Source: an uncultured Saprospiraceae bacterium
GTDB taxonomy: Bacteria; Bacteroidota; Bacteroidia; Chitinophagales; Saprospiraceae
DNA length: 64,000 nt
Reading direction: 5' to 3'
Assembly (NCBI GenBank): GCA_938001865.1
Contig: CALLAW010000032.1
Span: forward strand, 59,491-123,490
Part shown: piece after piece, positions 1 through 8,317 of the stretch
Numbering within the stretch: the first letter of the stretch is position 1
Layout: each line of letters begins with the position of its first letter
Position numbers and translations under genes: made by a program
Notes under the pieces: model-generated
What the model saw: only the letters and a program-made list of their open reading frames with translations
Databases searched by the model: none
Told to the model about the DNA's origin: nothing

Positions 1-271
1 GGTGATCGTAGCTAAGACCTGAGATCTTGACATCGTTGAGACCATCTACCTTGGTAACTCTTCTGGTCTCCAAGGTAGATTTGTCTACACTCATAAGTGC
101 TACAGCTGTTGCATAGTAGACCTTGTCTTGACTATGTGTGAGGAGTCGACCATTTTTGAAGGGAAGCAAGACTTCCCAGTCTCCGATAGCTAAGCTACTC
201 TGTGAGGATACATGAGAGGTGGTTGTGAACACCAAAACGAGGATGCTATAAACTGTTAAAATTGCCTTCAT
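1..271 (-). CDS. PorZ-like T9SS beta-propeller protein, N-terminal fragment cut by window edge
   Basis: This gene is not in the ORF track. Reading the minus strand from the ATG at 269-271 gives 90 open codons running off the window edge. Residues 1-24 form a signal peptide (MKAILTVYSILVLVF, ending near VSSQ). The start of the mature protein, IGDWEVLLPFKNGR followed by KVYYATAVALMSVDK and VDGLNDVKISGLSYD, reads like the first blade of PorZ-type propellers. PorZ is a surface protein of the type IX secretion system thought to help deliver anionic lipopolysaccharide to cargo. Two-component-regulator-type propellers share this pattern, so the family is likely but the exact name is not certain. It lies 144 bases downstream of nadD on the same strand. 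Confidence 0.6.
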   Translation of the reverse strand, partial: MKAILTVYSILVLVFTTTSHVSSQSSLAIGDWEVLLPFKNGRLLTHSQDKVYYATAVALMSVDKSTLETRRVTKVDGLNDVKISGLSYDH

Positions 272-415
272 GAAGTAAGGTAAATCTAGATGAACTGATA
301 ATACAATGTCGCAGTATGATAACGCTGATTATTTCAAATTCATTACATCTCGCCGCCTTATTGAAGTCAGCTAGGTGACACGAGTGACGTTGGATTATAC
401 AGTATTTTAGCTTGA

Positions 416-994
416 CTAGAGATAGAGCCCACTTTGCTCTATGGCTGTGTAGACACTATCTGGCACGAGATACTGAATACTTTTTTTGAGTTTTCTGAGG
501 TTCCTGATATCGCTCGCTGAGATGTGCAACATTGGAGTGTCTTGGAGTACTGTGACTTTAGGATGTGCTGCGAGAGGACCTAAGTCGTAACCGGGTCTTG
601 AAAAAACTGTAATGGAATAATATTCAAGAATCTTCTCATAATTTTTCCATTTGTGCAATGATCCAAGATTGTCACCTCCCATGATGAGAGAAAATCTTTT
701 GTTTGGATATTTCTCACTGAGATGAGTCAGTGTATCTATCGTATATGAGGGCTGAGGAAGATTGAACTCTATATCGCTACTTTTCAATTTTGGATTATCA
801 CCAATCGCCAAGTTAAGGAGATGGAGTCGATCGTAGTCATTTGCTAAGCTTGCTTTGCTCTTGTGTGGGTTATGTGGTGACACGACCATCCAGATCTGTT
901 CTAGATCAGTATGATTGAGTATATAGTTGGCTATGATGAGATGTCCAACATGTACTGGATTGAATGAGCCAAAAAATAGACCAGTGGTCTTCAT
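416..994 (-). CDS. nadD: Nicotinate-nucleotide adenylyltransferase
   Basis: The 192-residue product transfers AMP from ATP to nicotinate mononucleotide, making deamido-NAD in the cytoplasm. The nucleotidyltransferase signature GSFNPVHVGH lies at residues 9-18, with the two histidines of the HxGH-type motif. The C-terminal ISASDIR matches the second conserved motif of the family (ISSTxxR type). Length is normal for NadD. The ATG is 10 bases after the dnaN stop on the same strand, so the two are probably cotranscribed. The later step, NAD synthetase, is also encoded in this window (nadE at 34.3 kb), but far away. Confidence 0.93.
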   Translation of the reverse strand: MKTTGLFFGSFNPVHVGHLIIANYILNHTDLEQIWMVVSPHNPHKSKASLANDYDRLHLLNLAIGDNPKLKSSDIEFNLPQPSYTIDTLTHLSEKYPNKRFSLIMGGDNLGSLHKWKNYEKILEYYSITVFSRPGYDLGPLAAHPKVTVLQDTPMLHISASDIRNLRKLKKSIQYLVPDSVYTAIEQSGLYL

Positions 995-1004
995 GATCTA
1001 AGGA

Positions 1005-2120
1005 TTAGTAGGCAACCATTACAGGCATCACGAGCATCAGGAGGTCTTCTCCATCATTTTGTTCTTTTGGTACTAGGATACCAGCTCTACTTGGGCCTTC
1101 GAGGAGGAGCTCGACATCATCAGAGCTGATGATCCCCAGCATCTCTATCAAGAACTTTGCACTGAAACTAATATTGATTGGTTCGCCTGTGTATTTGCAA
1201 TCTAAGACTTCATCAGCTTCGTTAGCAAAGTCGATGTCTTGAGCAGAGATTGACATTTTGTTTTCTTCGATCTTGAGCACTACTTGGTTAGTCGTCTTAT
1301 TCGCATAGATTGCGATCCTTCTCAGACTTGATTGGAATGATGACCTTGATATCTCCATCACATTGGGACTAGATGCTGGTATCACACCATTGTAGTCAGG
1401 GTACTTTGCATCTATGAGCCTTGCAATGACCTTAGTCTCTCCGCTGGTGAAGTAGACATTCTTAGTGTTGTATGCGACTACGACTTCTTCGTCTGATTGG
1501 AGTACATTCTTTACTAGTCCGAGAGATTTCTTGGGTACGATAAATGAATCACTCAACTCTGAGTTGATCCCTGCAAATGAATGCTTGACAAGCTTCTGAG
1601 CATCTGTGGCCACGAAGATTATCTTATTGTAGTCCAGCTGCATCAATACCCCCGTCATGGCGAGTCTCAACTCATCACTACTCACGGCAAAGCTTGTATT
1701 ATTGATAGCAGTGATTATCTCTTTTGATTGAGCTGTGAATGTATTGACATCAGCCTCTACTGGGATGTCTGGAAAGTCCGAAGGATCGTTACCAGTGAGC
1801 TTGTACTTACCATAGCTCGAAGTGATACGGATGTCTAAGCTTGCTTCGTCGATATCAAATGAGACTGGCTGCTGAGGGAGAGCCTTCAGCGTATCTAAGA
1901 GTACTTTCGCTGGGACGCAAATAGTCATATCGCCATCTGCGATTACATCAAGCTTGGTAATGATGGTAGTCTCTAGATTGGTAGCAGCTATATTGAGCAC
2001 ATTGTTTTTGATGTCAAACTTATAATCCTCTAGTATAGGGAGTACCGGATTAGAGCTCAAAGAACCACTACAAATGACTAATCCTGACAACAACTCTGAG
2101 GACGAGATATCAAACTTCAT
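1005..2120 (-). CDS. dnaN: DNA polymerase III subunit beta (sliding clamp)
   Basis: The 371-residue protein forms the ring-shaped clamp that tethers the replicative polymerase to DNA. Length and the three repeated clamp folds fit the family. The start MKFDISSSELLSGL and the C-terminus LMLVMPVMVAY correspond to the typical beta-clamp ends, the latter ending in the conserved P-V/M-R/V-type tail that lines the peptide-binding pocket. The gene heads the dnaN-nadD pair and is divergent from the M16 gene, with 108 bases between them. It is not next to dnaA or recF here, which is common in Bacteroidota. Confidence 0.95.
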   Translation of the reverse strand: MKFDISSSELLSGLVICSGSLSSNPVLPILEDYKFDIKNNVLNIAATNLETTIITKLDVIADGDMTICVPAKVLLDTLKALPQQPVSFDIDEASLDIRITSSYGKYKLTGNDPSDFPDIPVEADVNTFTAQSKEIITAINNTSFAVSSDELRLAMTGVLMQLDYNKIIFVATDAQKLVKHSFAGINSELSDSFIVPKKSLGLVKNVLQSDEEVVVAYNTKNVYFTSGETKVIARLIDAKYPDYNGVIPASSPNVMEISRSSFQSSLRRIAIYANKTTNQVVLKIEENKMSISAQDIDFANEADEVLDCKYTGEPINISFSAKFLIEMLGIISSDDVELLLEGPSRAGILVPKEQNDGEDLLMLVMPVMVAY

Positions 2121-2203
2121 ATAATTACTATTGATCTATTACGAACTAAAGCACTAAAATAGATTAAGTCAGTTAAAAAAAGGCTATTTGTCTTTGAGTA
2201 TTT

Positions 2204-2211
2204 TAATTTTG
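2204..2211 (+). promoter_or_regulatory. Candidate Bacteroidota -7 element before the M16 gene
   Basis: TAATTTTG matches the Bacteroidota sigma-ABfr -7 consensus TAnnTTTG exactly and sits 17 bases before the ATG at 2229. No TTG lies at the expected 19-23 base spacing upstream, so only half the promoter signature is present. Confidence 0.4.
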
Positions 2212-2228
2212 TCGACTAGAGAAGATAT

Positions 2229-3521
2229 ATGGGCAATAGATCAATGAAACCGTCAGTAGTAAGTGAGTACCAAATCGCTTTTGCAGAACCAATAAAGCAA
2301 GTACTCAAAAATGGGATGGAACTCTATTGTGTAAAGGGGGAAGGGAGTAAGATCATCAGGATGGATCTCTTGTGGAGTGGAGGCAGATCTACTGAGCCCA
2401 TCAAAGCACTCGCGAGGAGTAGCATGCAATCTCTCTACGATGGTACAGCCCAGCTGTCGTCTGATGGGATGTTGGAGTTGTTTGACTTCTATGGAGCTAG
2501 TGTAGGTCACAATAGTAGGATGGAGGTATTGACATCATCTCTGTCATTCTTGATCAAGGATATCGCCAATGTCGTCCCACCATTCCTTGCTTCAATCTAT
2601 CAGTGTAAGATAGATCAAGAGTTATTCGACAAACGACAAGAGAGATTTGCCGAAAGGCTCAAAGGAGAACTCGTCAAGAATAATGTCATAGCCTATAGAC
2701 TCTTTACAGAAAAGCTTTTTGGCGAAAGCCATATCTATGGATATAATACTGAACCAAATGATTATCTCAGTATCAAGTCAACTGATGTACGGAAGTATCT
2801 CGATGATCACCTAGGTACTGACTGTAAGGTAGTTATCTGTGGTGATGTCAGTGACAGTCTACTCGCTGAATTGGTGCAATATCTTGAAAGTATCGATCAA
2901 GTCAAAAGCAAGAGAATCAATCAATACAAAAAGAGTGAGACTACCAATGATAAAGAGCTTGTAGTAGACGGGCCACAATCTCAGCAAGTGAGTATCAGGA
3001 TGGGCAGAAGGCTCTTTGATCGTAATCATAGAGATAGGGATGCTCTGATGTTTGCTACACATCTCTTAGGTGGGTACTTTGGATCTAGACTCATGACTAA
3101 TATCAGAGAAGAGAAAGGGTATTGCTATCACATCGAATCCTCTCTTGACTGTATGGAGTATGATGGCTATCTGAGTATCGCAGCCGAGGTCAATGCTGCC
3201 AATGTCAGAGAGTGCATCAAGGAAATCGAAAAAGAATTGAAATTGATGATGACCGAAAATGTGCCACAACTAGAATTAGAAAGAGTAAAACAGTATATTC
3301 GCGGTCAGTTGCTCTTAGATTCTGATGGAGTATTTGCATCATCTAACATTCTAAGGAGATATCTGGCTATAGGTCTTGACGAATCCGAATTCAAGAGAAA
3401 GCTCAATATCCTCAATCAGATAAGCGCAGCTGATATCCGTAAAGTAGCCGAAAAGTACTTTAATCCCGTTGAATTTTTAAAGGTTATAGTTGGAGATGTA
3501 TCAAATATTACGTCTTCATAG
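2229..3521 (+). CDS. M16 family peptidase homologue lacking the zinc site
   Basis: The 430-residue protein has the two-lobed M16 (insulinase/processing peptidase) layout. The N-terminal lobe has GGRSTEPIKALARSSMQSL where active members carry HxxEH, so the zinc-binding histidines and catalytic glutamate are missing. The C-terminal lobe keeps the typical SRLMTNIREEKGYCYHIES segment with the R...Y pair that contacts substrate. Non-catalytic M16 proteins usually partner an active M16 subunit, but no active partner is next to it. It is divergent from dnaN and is followed 62 bases later by mreB. No signal peptide is obvious, so it is probably cytoplasmic. An in-frame ATG at 2244 is an alternative start. 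Confidence 0.8.
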   Translation: MGNRSMKPSVVSEYQIAFAEPIKQVLKNGMELYCVKGEGSKIIRMDLLWSGGRSTEPIKALARSSMQSLYDGTAQLSSDGMLELFDFYGASVGHNSRMEVLTSSLSFLIKDIANVVPPFLASIYQCKIDQELFDKRQERFAERLKGELVKNNVIAYRLFTEKLFGESHIYGYNTEPNDYLSIKSTDVRKYLDDHLGTDCKVVICGDVSDSLLAELVQYLESIDQVKSKRINQYKKSETTNDKELVVDGPQSQQVSIRMGRRLFDRNHRDRDALMFATHLLGGYFGSRLMTNIREEKGYCYHIESSLDCMEYDGYLSIAAEVNAANVRECIKEIEKELKLMMTENVPQLELERVKQYIRGQLLLDSDGVFASSNILRRYLAIGLDESEFKRKLNILNQISAADIRKVAEKYFNPVEFLKVIVGDVSNITSS

Positions 3522-3583
3522 ATTCTCTACGTAGAGTAGGAATACTTTTTGCAATAGATATACTTACATAACGAAATAACTAA

Positions 3584-4615
3584 ATGGGCATTTTCAATTT
3601 ATTTAAACAGGAATTAGCGATAGATCTCGGTACTGCAAATACGCTTATCATCAAAGATGGTGAGGTGGTAGTAGATCAACCATCTATCGTAGCTATTAAT
3701 AGGAAGACCGATGAGGTCATTGCTGTGGGTAAGAAGGCGATGCTTATGCACGGTAAGACCCATGAGAATATCAAGACTATCCGACCACTCAAAGATGGTG
3801 TGATTGCGGATTTTCAAGCTGCTGAGAATCTCATCCAAGGACTCATAGAGCTCATCGAAGAAAAGAGAAAACTCTTCAGCCACCTAAAGATAGTTATCTG
3901 TATCCCATCGGGAATCACTGAGGTAGAGAAGAGAGCAGTATTTGACTCAGCCGATCATGTCGATAGTAAGGAGACATACCTCATCCACGAGCCTATGGCA
4001 GCAGCACTTGGTATCGGACTAGATGTAGAAGCACCAGAAGGCAATATGGTAGTAGATATCGGAGGTGGTACGACAGAGATCGCTGTCATTGCACTCTCTG
4101 GCATCGTGACTGACCAATCAATCAGAGTCGCCGGTGACGAATTTACCAATGATATTATCAACTTCATGAAGCGGAAGCACAACCTACTCATCGGAGAGAG
4201 GACTGCCGAAGATATCAAGATAGGTGTAGGAGCTGCGATTGCCGACCTAGAAAATCCACCACCAGAGTTTCCCGTCAATGGGAGAGATCTACTCACTGGT
4301 ATCCCTAAGCAAGTGATGACCAATCACGAAGATATCGCAGAGTCACTAGACAAGAGTATCAGCAAGATAGAGGAAGCAGTACTCAAAGCTCTAGAAGATA
4401 CTCCACCAGAGCTCGCATCAGATATCTATCATAGAGGTATCTATCTGACAGGAGGGGGAGCTCTCTTGAGGGGATTAGATGTCAGACTGAGTAAGCGGAC
4501 CAAACTGAATGTACACATTGCTGAAGACCCACTCAGGGCAGTAGTGAGAGGTACTGGGTTAGCGTTAAAAAATTCAGATCAATATTCTTTCCTCATTGAT
4601 AGACAAAGTCTGTAA
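3584..4615 (+). CDS. mreB: Rod shape-determining actin homologue MreB
   Basis: The 343-residue protein is the bacterial actin that forms membrane-bound filaments and positions the cell-wall elongation machinery. It begins MGIFNLFKQELAIDLGTANT, with the phosphate-1 motif DLGTANT; the phosphate-2 motif is VVDIGGGTTEIAV near residues 158-170, and the adenosine motif LTGGGALLRGLD is near residue 286. Length is typical. It is the first gene of a compact plus-strand run with mreC 14 bases downstream, and promotes lateral wall synthesis together with MreC, MreD and the transpeptidase MrdA encoded next to it. Confidence 0.96.
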   Translation: MGIFNLFKQELAIDLGTANTLIIKDGEVVVDQPSIVAINRKTDEVIAVGKKAMLMHGKTHENIKTIRPLKDGVIADFQAAENLIQGLIELIEEKRKLFSHLKIVICIPSGITEVEKRAVFDSADHVDSKETYLIHEPMAAALGIGLDVEAPEGNMVVDIGGGTTEIAVIALSGIVTDQSIRVAGDEFTNDIINFMKRKHNLLIGERTAEDIKIGVGAAIADLENPPPEFPVNGRDLLTGIPKQVMTNHEDIAESLDKSISKIEEAVLKALEDTPPELASDIYHRGIYLTGGGALLRGLDVRLSKRTKLNVHIAEDPLRAVVRGTGLALKNSDQYSFLIDRQSL

Positions 4616-4629
4616 TTTAGGGTTTTGCT

Positions 4630-5463
4630 ATGCAGAACCTCATAAAATTTTTGATCCGTTACGGTTACTTGGGCTTATTCCTGCTTCTGGAGTTTGTCTG
4701 TTTCTCATTGATCGTACGATATAATCAGAGCCAAAGTGAGATATGGCTCAACTCTGTCCATCTCTACGCCTCTAAGGTCAACTCTAGATCCTCAAATGTC
4801 AACGAATACTTTGACCTCCGTACAGTCAATGATAGTATCAGTCAAGAAAATTCTGCCTTGATTGAAGAAATCATCAATTACAAGATATATACTGACGACA
4901 ATTCATACCAAGACTATCTGGATGCAGATACTCTCAGCTATCAAGTCGTACCCGCTAGAGTAGCAAGCAAGGTGGTCAATCTGAGGAATAACTTCATTAC
5001 GATCAATAAAGGGACTAAGCATGGCATCACACCTGATATGGGAGTCATCACCAAGGATGGTATCGTCGGTACGATTACGGCTTGTACGGAGCATTACTCT
5101 AAGGTGATGCTTGTACTCAATAATCTGAGTCAGATCAGTGCCAGTATCCAGGGTACTGACTACTTTGGCAATCTCAAGTGGGATACCTCTAGCAATCGAT
5201 CCATGTCACTCTACGCAGTGCCTAAGTATGCCGATATCTCTGTCGGAGACACCATCGCTACCAGTGGCTACTCGACATTATTTCCCAGAGGCATTATGGT
5301 CGGTACGATCTCAAGATTCAGCGTGCCAGAGGGGAGCAACAATTATAAGATAACAGTAGCCTTGACCCATGATCCGACATTGACAGATCGGGTGTATATC
5401 ATCAAGAATCTTTACGCAGAAGAGCAACGGATACTCATAGAATCTGACGATGATGAACTATAA
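4630..5463 (+). CDS. mreC: Rod shape-determining protein MreC
   Basis: The 277-residue protein has one N-terminal membrane segment (YGYLGLFLLLEFVCFSLIV, about residues 12-30), then a short helical stretch and a periplasmic beta domain with the family pattern NFITINKGTKHGITPDMGV and DGIVGTI. MreC connects the cytoplasmic MreB filament with the periplasmic penicillin-binding protein. Its 3' end overlaps mreD by 14 bases, which indicates translational coupling. Confidence 0.93.
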   Translation: MQNLIKFLIRYGYLGLFLLLEFVCFSLIVRYNQSQSEIWLNSVHLYASKVNSRSSNVNEYFDLRTVNDSISQENSALIEEIINYKIYTDDNSYQDYLDADTLSYQVVPARVASKVVNLRNNFITINKGTKHGITPDMGVITKDGIVGTITACTEHYSKVMLVLNNLSQISASIQGTDYFGNLKWDTSSNRSMSLYAVPKYADISVGDTIATSGYSTLFPRGIMVGTISRFSVPEGSNNYKITVALTHDPTLTDRVYIIKNLYAEEQRILIESDDDEL

Positions 5464-5977
5464 ACTGATCAGACGACATATCATCCTCACACTCTTAGTA
5501 CTCTCTATCCAAGTATTGGTATTGAGTCGAGTAGATTTGACATTTGGAGATTTCAAGTATATCCATCTCTATCTCTATCCATACCTCATATTGACACTCC
5601 CATTCAGGATAAATAAGTACTTCTCACTCATCCTTGCATTTGTGATCGGAATGATCGTCGATATCTTCTTTGGTACCTATGGAATCCATGCGGCATCTCT
5701 TGTCCTATTTAGCTTCTTGAGGCCTGCAGTATTTGGTCTCTTCGAGCCTAAGGAAGGCTATCTTGCTGGAGAGTCTCCATCCGTAAGCAAAAACGGGATA
5801 TCATGGTTGGTCTCTGTTGCATCACTCTTAATGATTGCTTTCTGCCTGTTTCTCTTTAGTGTTGAGGCCTTTTCATTTATCTACCTTTCGGAAATATTAC
5901 TGCAGAGTATATTTAGCTTCTTGGGCTCTATGATATTGATCATATTGACATTTATCTTGTTTAACTCAAAGTCATAG
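5450..5977 (+). CDS. mreD: Rod shape-determining membrane protein MreD
   Basis: The 175-residue, strongly hydrophobic protein has about five membrane segments, starting with IILTLLVLSIQVLVLSRVDL. It lies between mreC (14-base overlap) and mrdA (3 bases apart), the standard position of mreD. The sequence itself diverges quickly in this family, so context carries much of the assignment. The GMIVDIFFGTYGIHAA segment fits the weakly conserved D-x-x-x-G-x-x-G region of MreD proteins. Confidence 0.88.
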   Translation: MMNYKLIRRHIILTLLVLSIQVLVLSRVDLTFGDFKYIHLYLYPYLILTLPFRINKYFSLILAFVIGMIVDIFFGTYGIHAASLVLFSFLRPAVFGLFEPKEGYLAGESPSVSKNGISWLVSVASLLMIAFCLFLFSVEAFSFIYLSEILLQSIFSFLGSMILIILTFILFNSKS

Positions 5978-5980
5978 TCT

Positions 5981-7807
5981 GTGCAGAAGCAAGTTGTCAT
6001 ATTAGTGTTTTTTTTGGTCGGGTTTTTGGGACTTTTGCTCAAAGCAGCACAGTTGCAAGTACTAGATGATACCTATCAGGCAAAGGCGAATCGTACAACT
6101 CTCATCAAGAAGACTCTCTATCCCTCTCGGGGTACGATCTATGATCGCAATCAAAAACTCCTCGTACTGAATAGCCCGATCTACAATGTCAATGCCACCT
6201 ATAATAAGGTGCCCAAAGATATCGACACTACAAAACTCTGTAATTTACTAGAGATAGACCGTGGTACATTTGCCGAAAGGCTCAATAAGAAGTGGCGTGA
6301 TCCGAGGTATAGTAAGTCCGTCCCATTTACATTCTACAGTAAGGCCAATCCCAAAGCGATCGGAAGCTTCATGGAACACCTGCATGAGTTCGAGGGATTT
6401 GAGACTACGATCAGGAATATCCGGAGTTATCCTCATACTCATGCTGCCCATACCTTAGGATTTATGGGAGAAGCCAACAAAGCTGATATCGCCAACAATG
6501 AATTTAGCCTAGGAGATTACTTAGGTAAAACTGGGATAGAAAAATACTATGATAGTGTCCTTAGAGGGACGAAGGGACAGCAATATGTACTCAAAGATGT
6601 CGTAGGTAGAGAGTCTTCCTCTTATCAGGATGGTAATCTGGATGTCAATCCTGTAGCAGGCAATGATCTGATCACCACTCTCGATATAGAGTTGCAGTCA
6701 TATATCGAGCAGATCATGGTAGGGAAGCGGGGATCTATCGTCGCTATAGAGCCAAGTACTGGCGAGATCCTCTCTATGGTGTCCTCACCCAACTACGACC
6801 CCAATCTCCTCAATATCAACTCAGAGAGAGGAGATGTCTATACCAATCTCAGCCAAGATAGTATCAATAAGCCTCTGCTCAATAGGTCCATCACTACAAA
6901 GTATCCACCTGGGTCAATCTTCAAACCGATCTTGTCATTGATAGCGATGCAGGAGGGTGTCTGGACACCTTATAAGTCGGTAAATTGCCCGGGATACTAT
7001 CAATATCGGACATTTAAGTATGGCTGTCACCCACATGTATCTCCACTCAGGATGAAGACAGCCATCCAGCACTCTTGTAATAGTTACTTCTTCCAGATGC
7101 TCAGAGATGTCGTGGAGAAAGAAGGTTGGAATAATCCAGAAGTAGGACTGACCATACTCAACGAACATCTCTACGACTTTGGCATTGGCGTCAAGACAGG
7201 TATAGATATCCCGAGTGAGAGTAGGGGATTCGTCCCTACACCTAAGTATTACAATGACCTATACAATGATAAGTACTCCTCTTGGAAGTCGACGTATATC
7301 ATGTCAATCGGGATCGGGCAAGGAGAGTTAGAGCTCACGACATTGCAGATCGCTAACTTAGCAGCGATACTCGCTAATCGGGGCTACTATGTCCAACCTC
7401 ACCTCGTCAAGCAGATAGTGAGCCCTCAAGGGGAAATGGAGGACCAAATATTCGAAAAGAGAACAGTCAGAATAGATGCAGAACACTTCGACCCAGTCAT
7501 AGATGGTATGAGACAAACAGTCCAGTACGGCACAGGTCAGGCTGCAGCAGTCACTGGAGTCACTGTATGTGGTAAGACCGGTACTGCTCAGAACCCTCAG
7601 GGCAAAGATCACTCTGTCTTCTTTGCTTTTGCCCCCAAAGAAGATCCCAAGATTGCCCTTGCAGTATTTATAGAGAATGGGGGATTTGGGGCAACAATCG
7701 CTGCACCAATGGCTGGCCTAGTAATAGAGAAATATCTCAAAGGAGAAATCTCACCCTACAAGAAAAACACAGAATCTCGAATGAAAGCTCTCAATATCAT
7801 CCAATAA
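5981..7807 (+). CDS. mrdA: Penicillin-binding protein 2 (elongation transpeptidase)
   Basis: The 608-residue class B penicillin-binding protein cross-links peptidoglycan during elongation. It starts with GTG at 5981, three bases after the mreD stop; the ORF track shows this as M. One N-terminal membrane anchor (VVILVFFLVGFLGLLLKAA) is followed by the dimerisation domain with RGTIYDRN. The transpeptidase motifs are in order: SIFK near residue 311, SCN near 363 and KTGT near 530. The usual partner RodA, a SEDS glycosyltransferase that often follows mrdA in this phylum, is absent from this locus; folA comes next, 12 bases downstream. Confidence 0.95.
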   Translation: MQKQVVILVFFLVGFLGLLLKAAQLQVLDDTYQAKANRTTLIKKTLYPSRGTIYDRNQKLLVLNSPIYNVNATYNKVPKDIDTTKLCNLLEIDRGTFAERLNKKWRDPRYSKSVPFTFYSKANPKAIGSFMEHLHEFEGFETTIRNIRSYPHTHAAHTLGFMGEANKADIANNEFSLGDYLGKTGIEKYYDSVLRGTKGQQYVLKDVVGRESSSYQDGNLDVNPVAGNDLITTLDIELQSYIEQIMVGKRGSIVAIEPSTGEILSMVSSPNYDPNLLNINSERGDVYTNLSQDSINKPLLNRSITTKYPPGSIFKPILSLIAMQEGVWTPYKSVNCPGYYQYRTFKYGCHPHVSPLRMKTAIQHSCNSYFFQMLRDVVEKEGWNNPEVGLTILNEHLYDFGIGVKTGIDIPSESRGFVPTPKYYNDLYNDKYSSWKSTYIMSIGIGQGELELTTLQIANLAAILANRGYYVQPHLVKQIVSPQGEMEDQIFEKRTVRIDAEHFDPVIDGMRQTVQYGTGQAAAVTGVTVCGKTGTAQNPQGKDHSVFFAFAPKEDPKIALAVFIENGGFGATIAAPMAGLVIEKYLKGEISPYKKNTESRMKALNIIQ

Positions 7808-7819
7808 ATAAAGATAACT

Positions 7820-8314
7820 ATGGTCATCTCTTGCATCGTGGCAGTTGACAGAAATAATGCAATCGGCAAAGGCAATGATATCCCCTGGTATCTTCCTGCT
7901 GACCTTAAGTATTTCAAAAAGAATACACTCAATAAGACCATCATGATGGGGAGGAAGTGCTATCAGTCTATCGGAAGACCACTCCCCAAAAGGACCAATA
8001 TGATCGTCACTCGTGACCCTTACTACATCGTAAGTAACTGTGTAGTCGTCAGGAGTATCGAAGAAGGAATCAAGTGGTCAGTGGAGAATGGTGACGAAGA
8101 ACTCTGTATCATCGGAGGTGGCATGATCTACGAACAGACGCAAGATCTCTGGACCAAACTCTATCTCACAGAAGTAGACTTAGAGGTAGATGCACCAGAT
8201 ATCTACTTCCCCAAGATAGACATGCAGACATGGAAGCTAGTCAGCGAAGAGCCCCACACCAAGGACCAAAAGAATCCTTATGACTACACCTTTAGAGTCT
8301 ATGATAAGATCTAA
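7820..8314 (+). CDS. folA: Dihydrofolate reductase
   Basis: The 164-residue enzyme reduces dihydrofolate to tetrahydrofolate with NADPH. It starts VISCIVAVDRNNAIGKGNDI, then PWYLPADLKYFKKNTL, where the aspartate matches the active-site acid of bacterial DHFR and the tryptophan the Met20-loop region. IMMGRKCYQSIGRPLP and CIIGGGMIYEQ are the cofactor-binding segments. Length is typical. Placement between mrdA and a DUF2851 gene, with 3 bases to the latter, puts it inside the envelope operon, although the function is in one-carbon metabolism. Confidence 0.95.
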   Translation: MVISCIVAVDRNNAIGKGNDIPWYLPADLKYFKKNTLNKTIMMGRKCYQSIGRPLPKRTNMIVTRDPYYIVSNCVVVRSIEEGIKWSVENGDEELCIIGGGMIYEQTQDLWTKLYLTEVDLEVDAPDIYFPKIDMQTWKLVSEEPHTKDQKNPYDYTFRVYDKI

Positions 8315-8317
8315 GGC

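Noticed and set aside
3525-3536. CTCTACGTAGAG palindrome between the M16 gene and mreB
   Set aside because: Perfect but short (12 bases) and without further symmetry or a T-run; expected by chance at this length in 64 kb.
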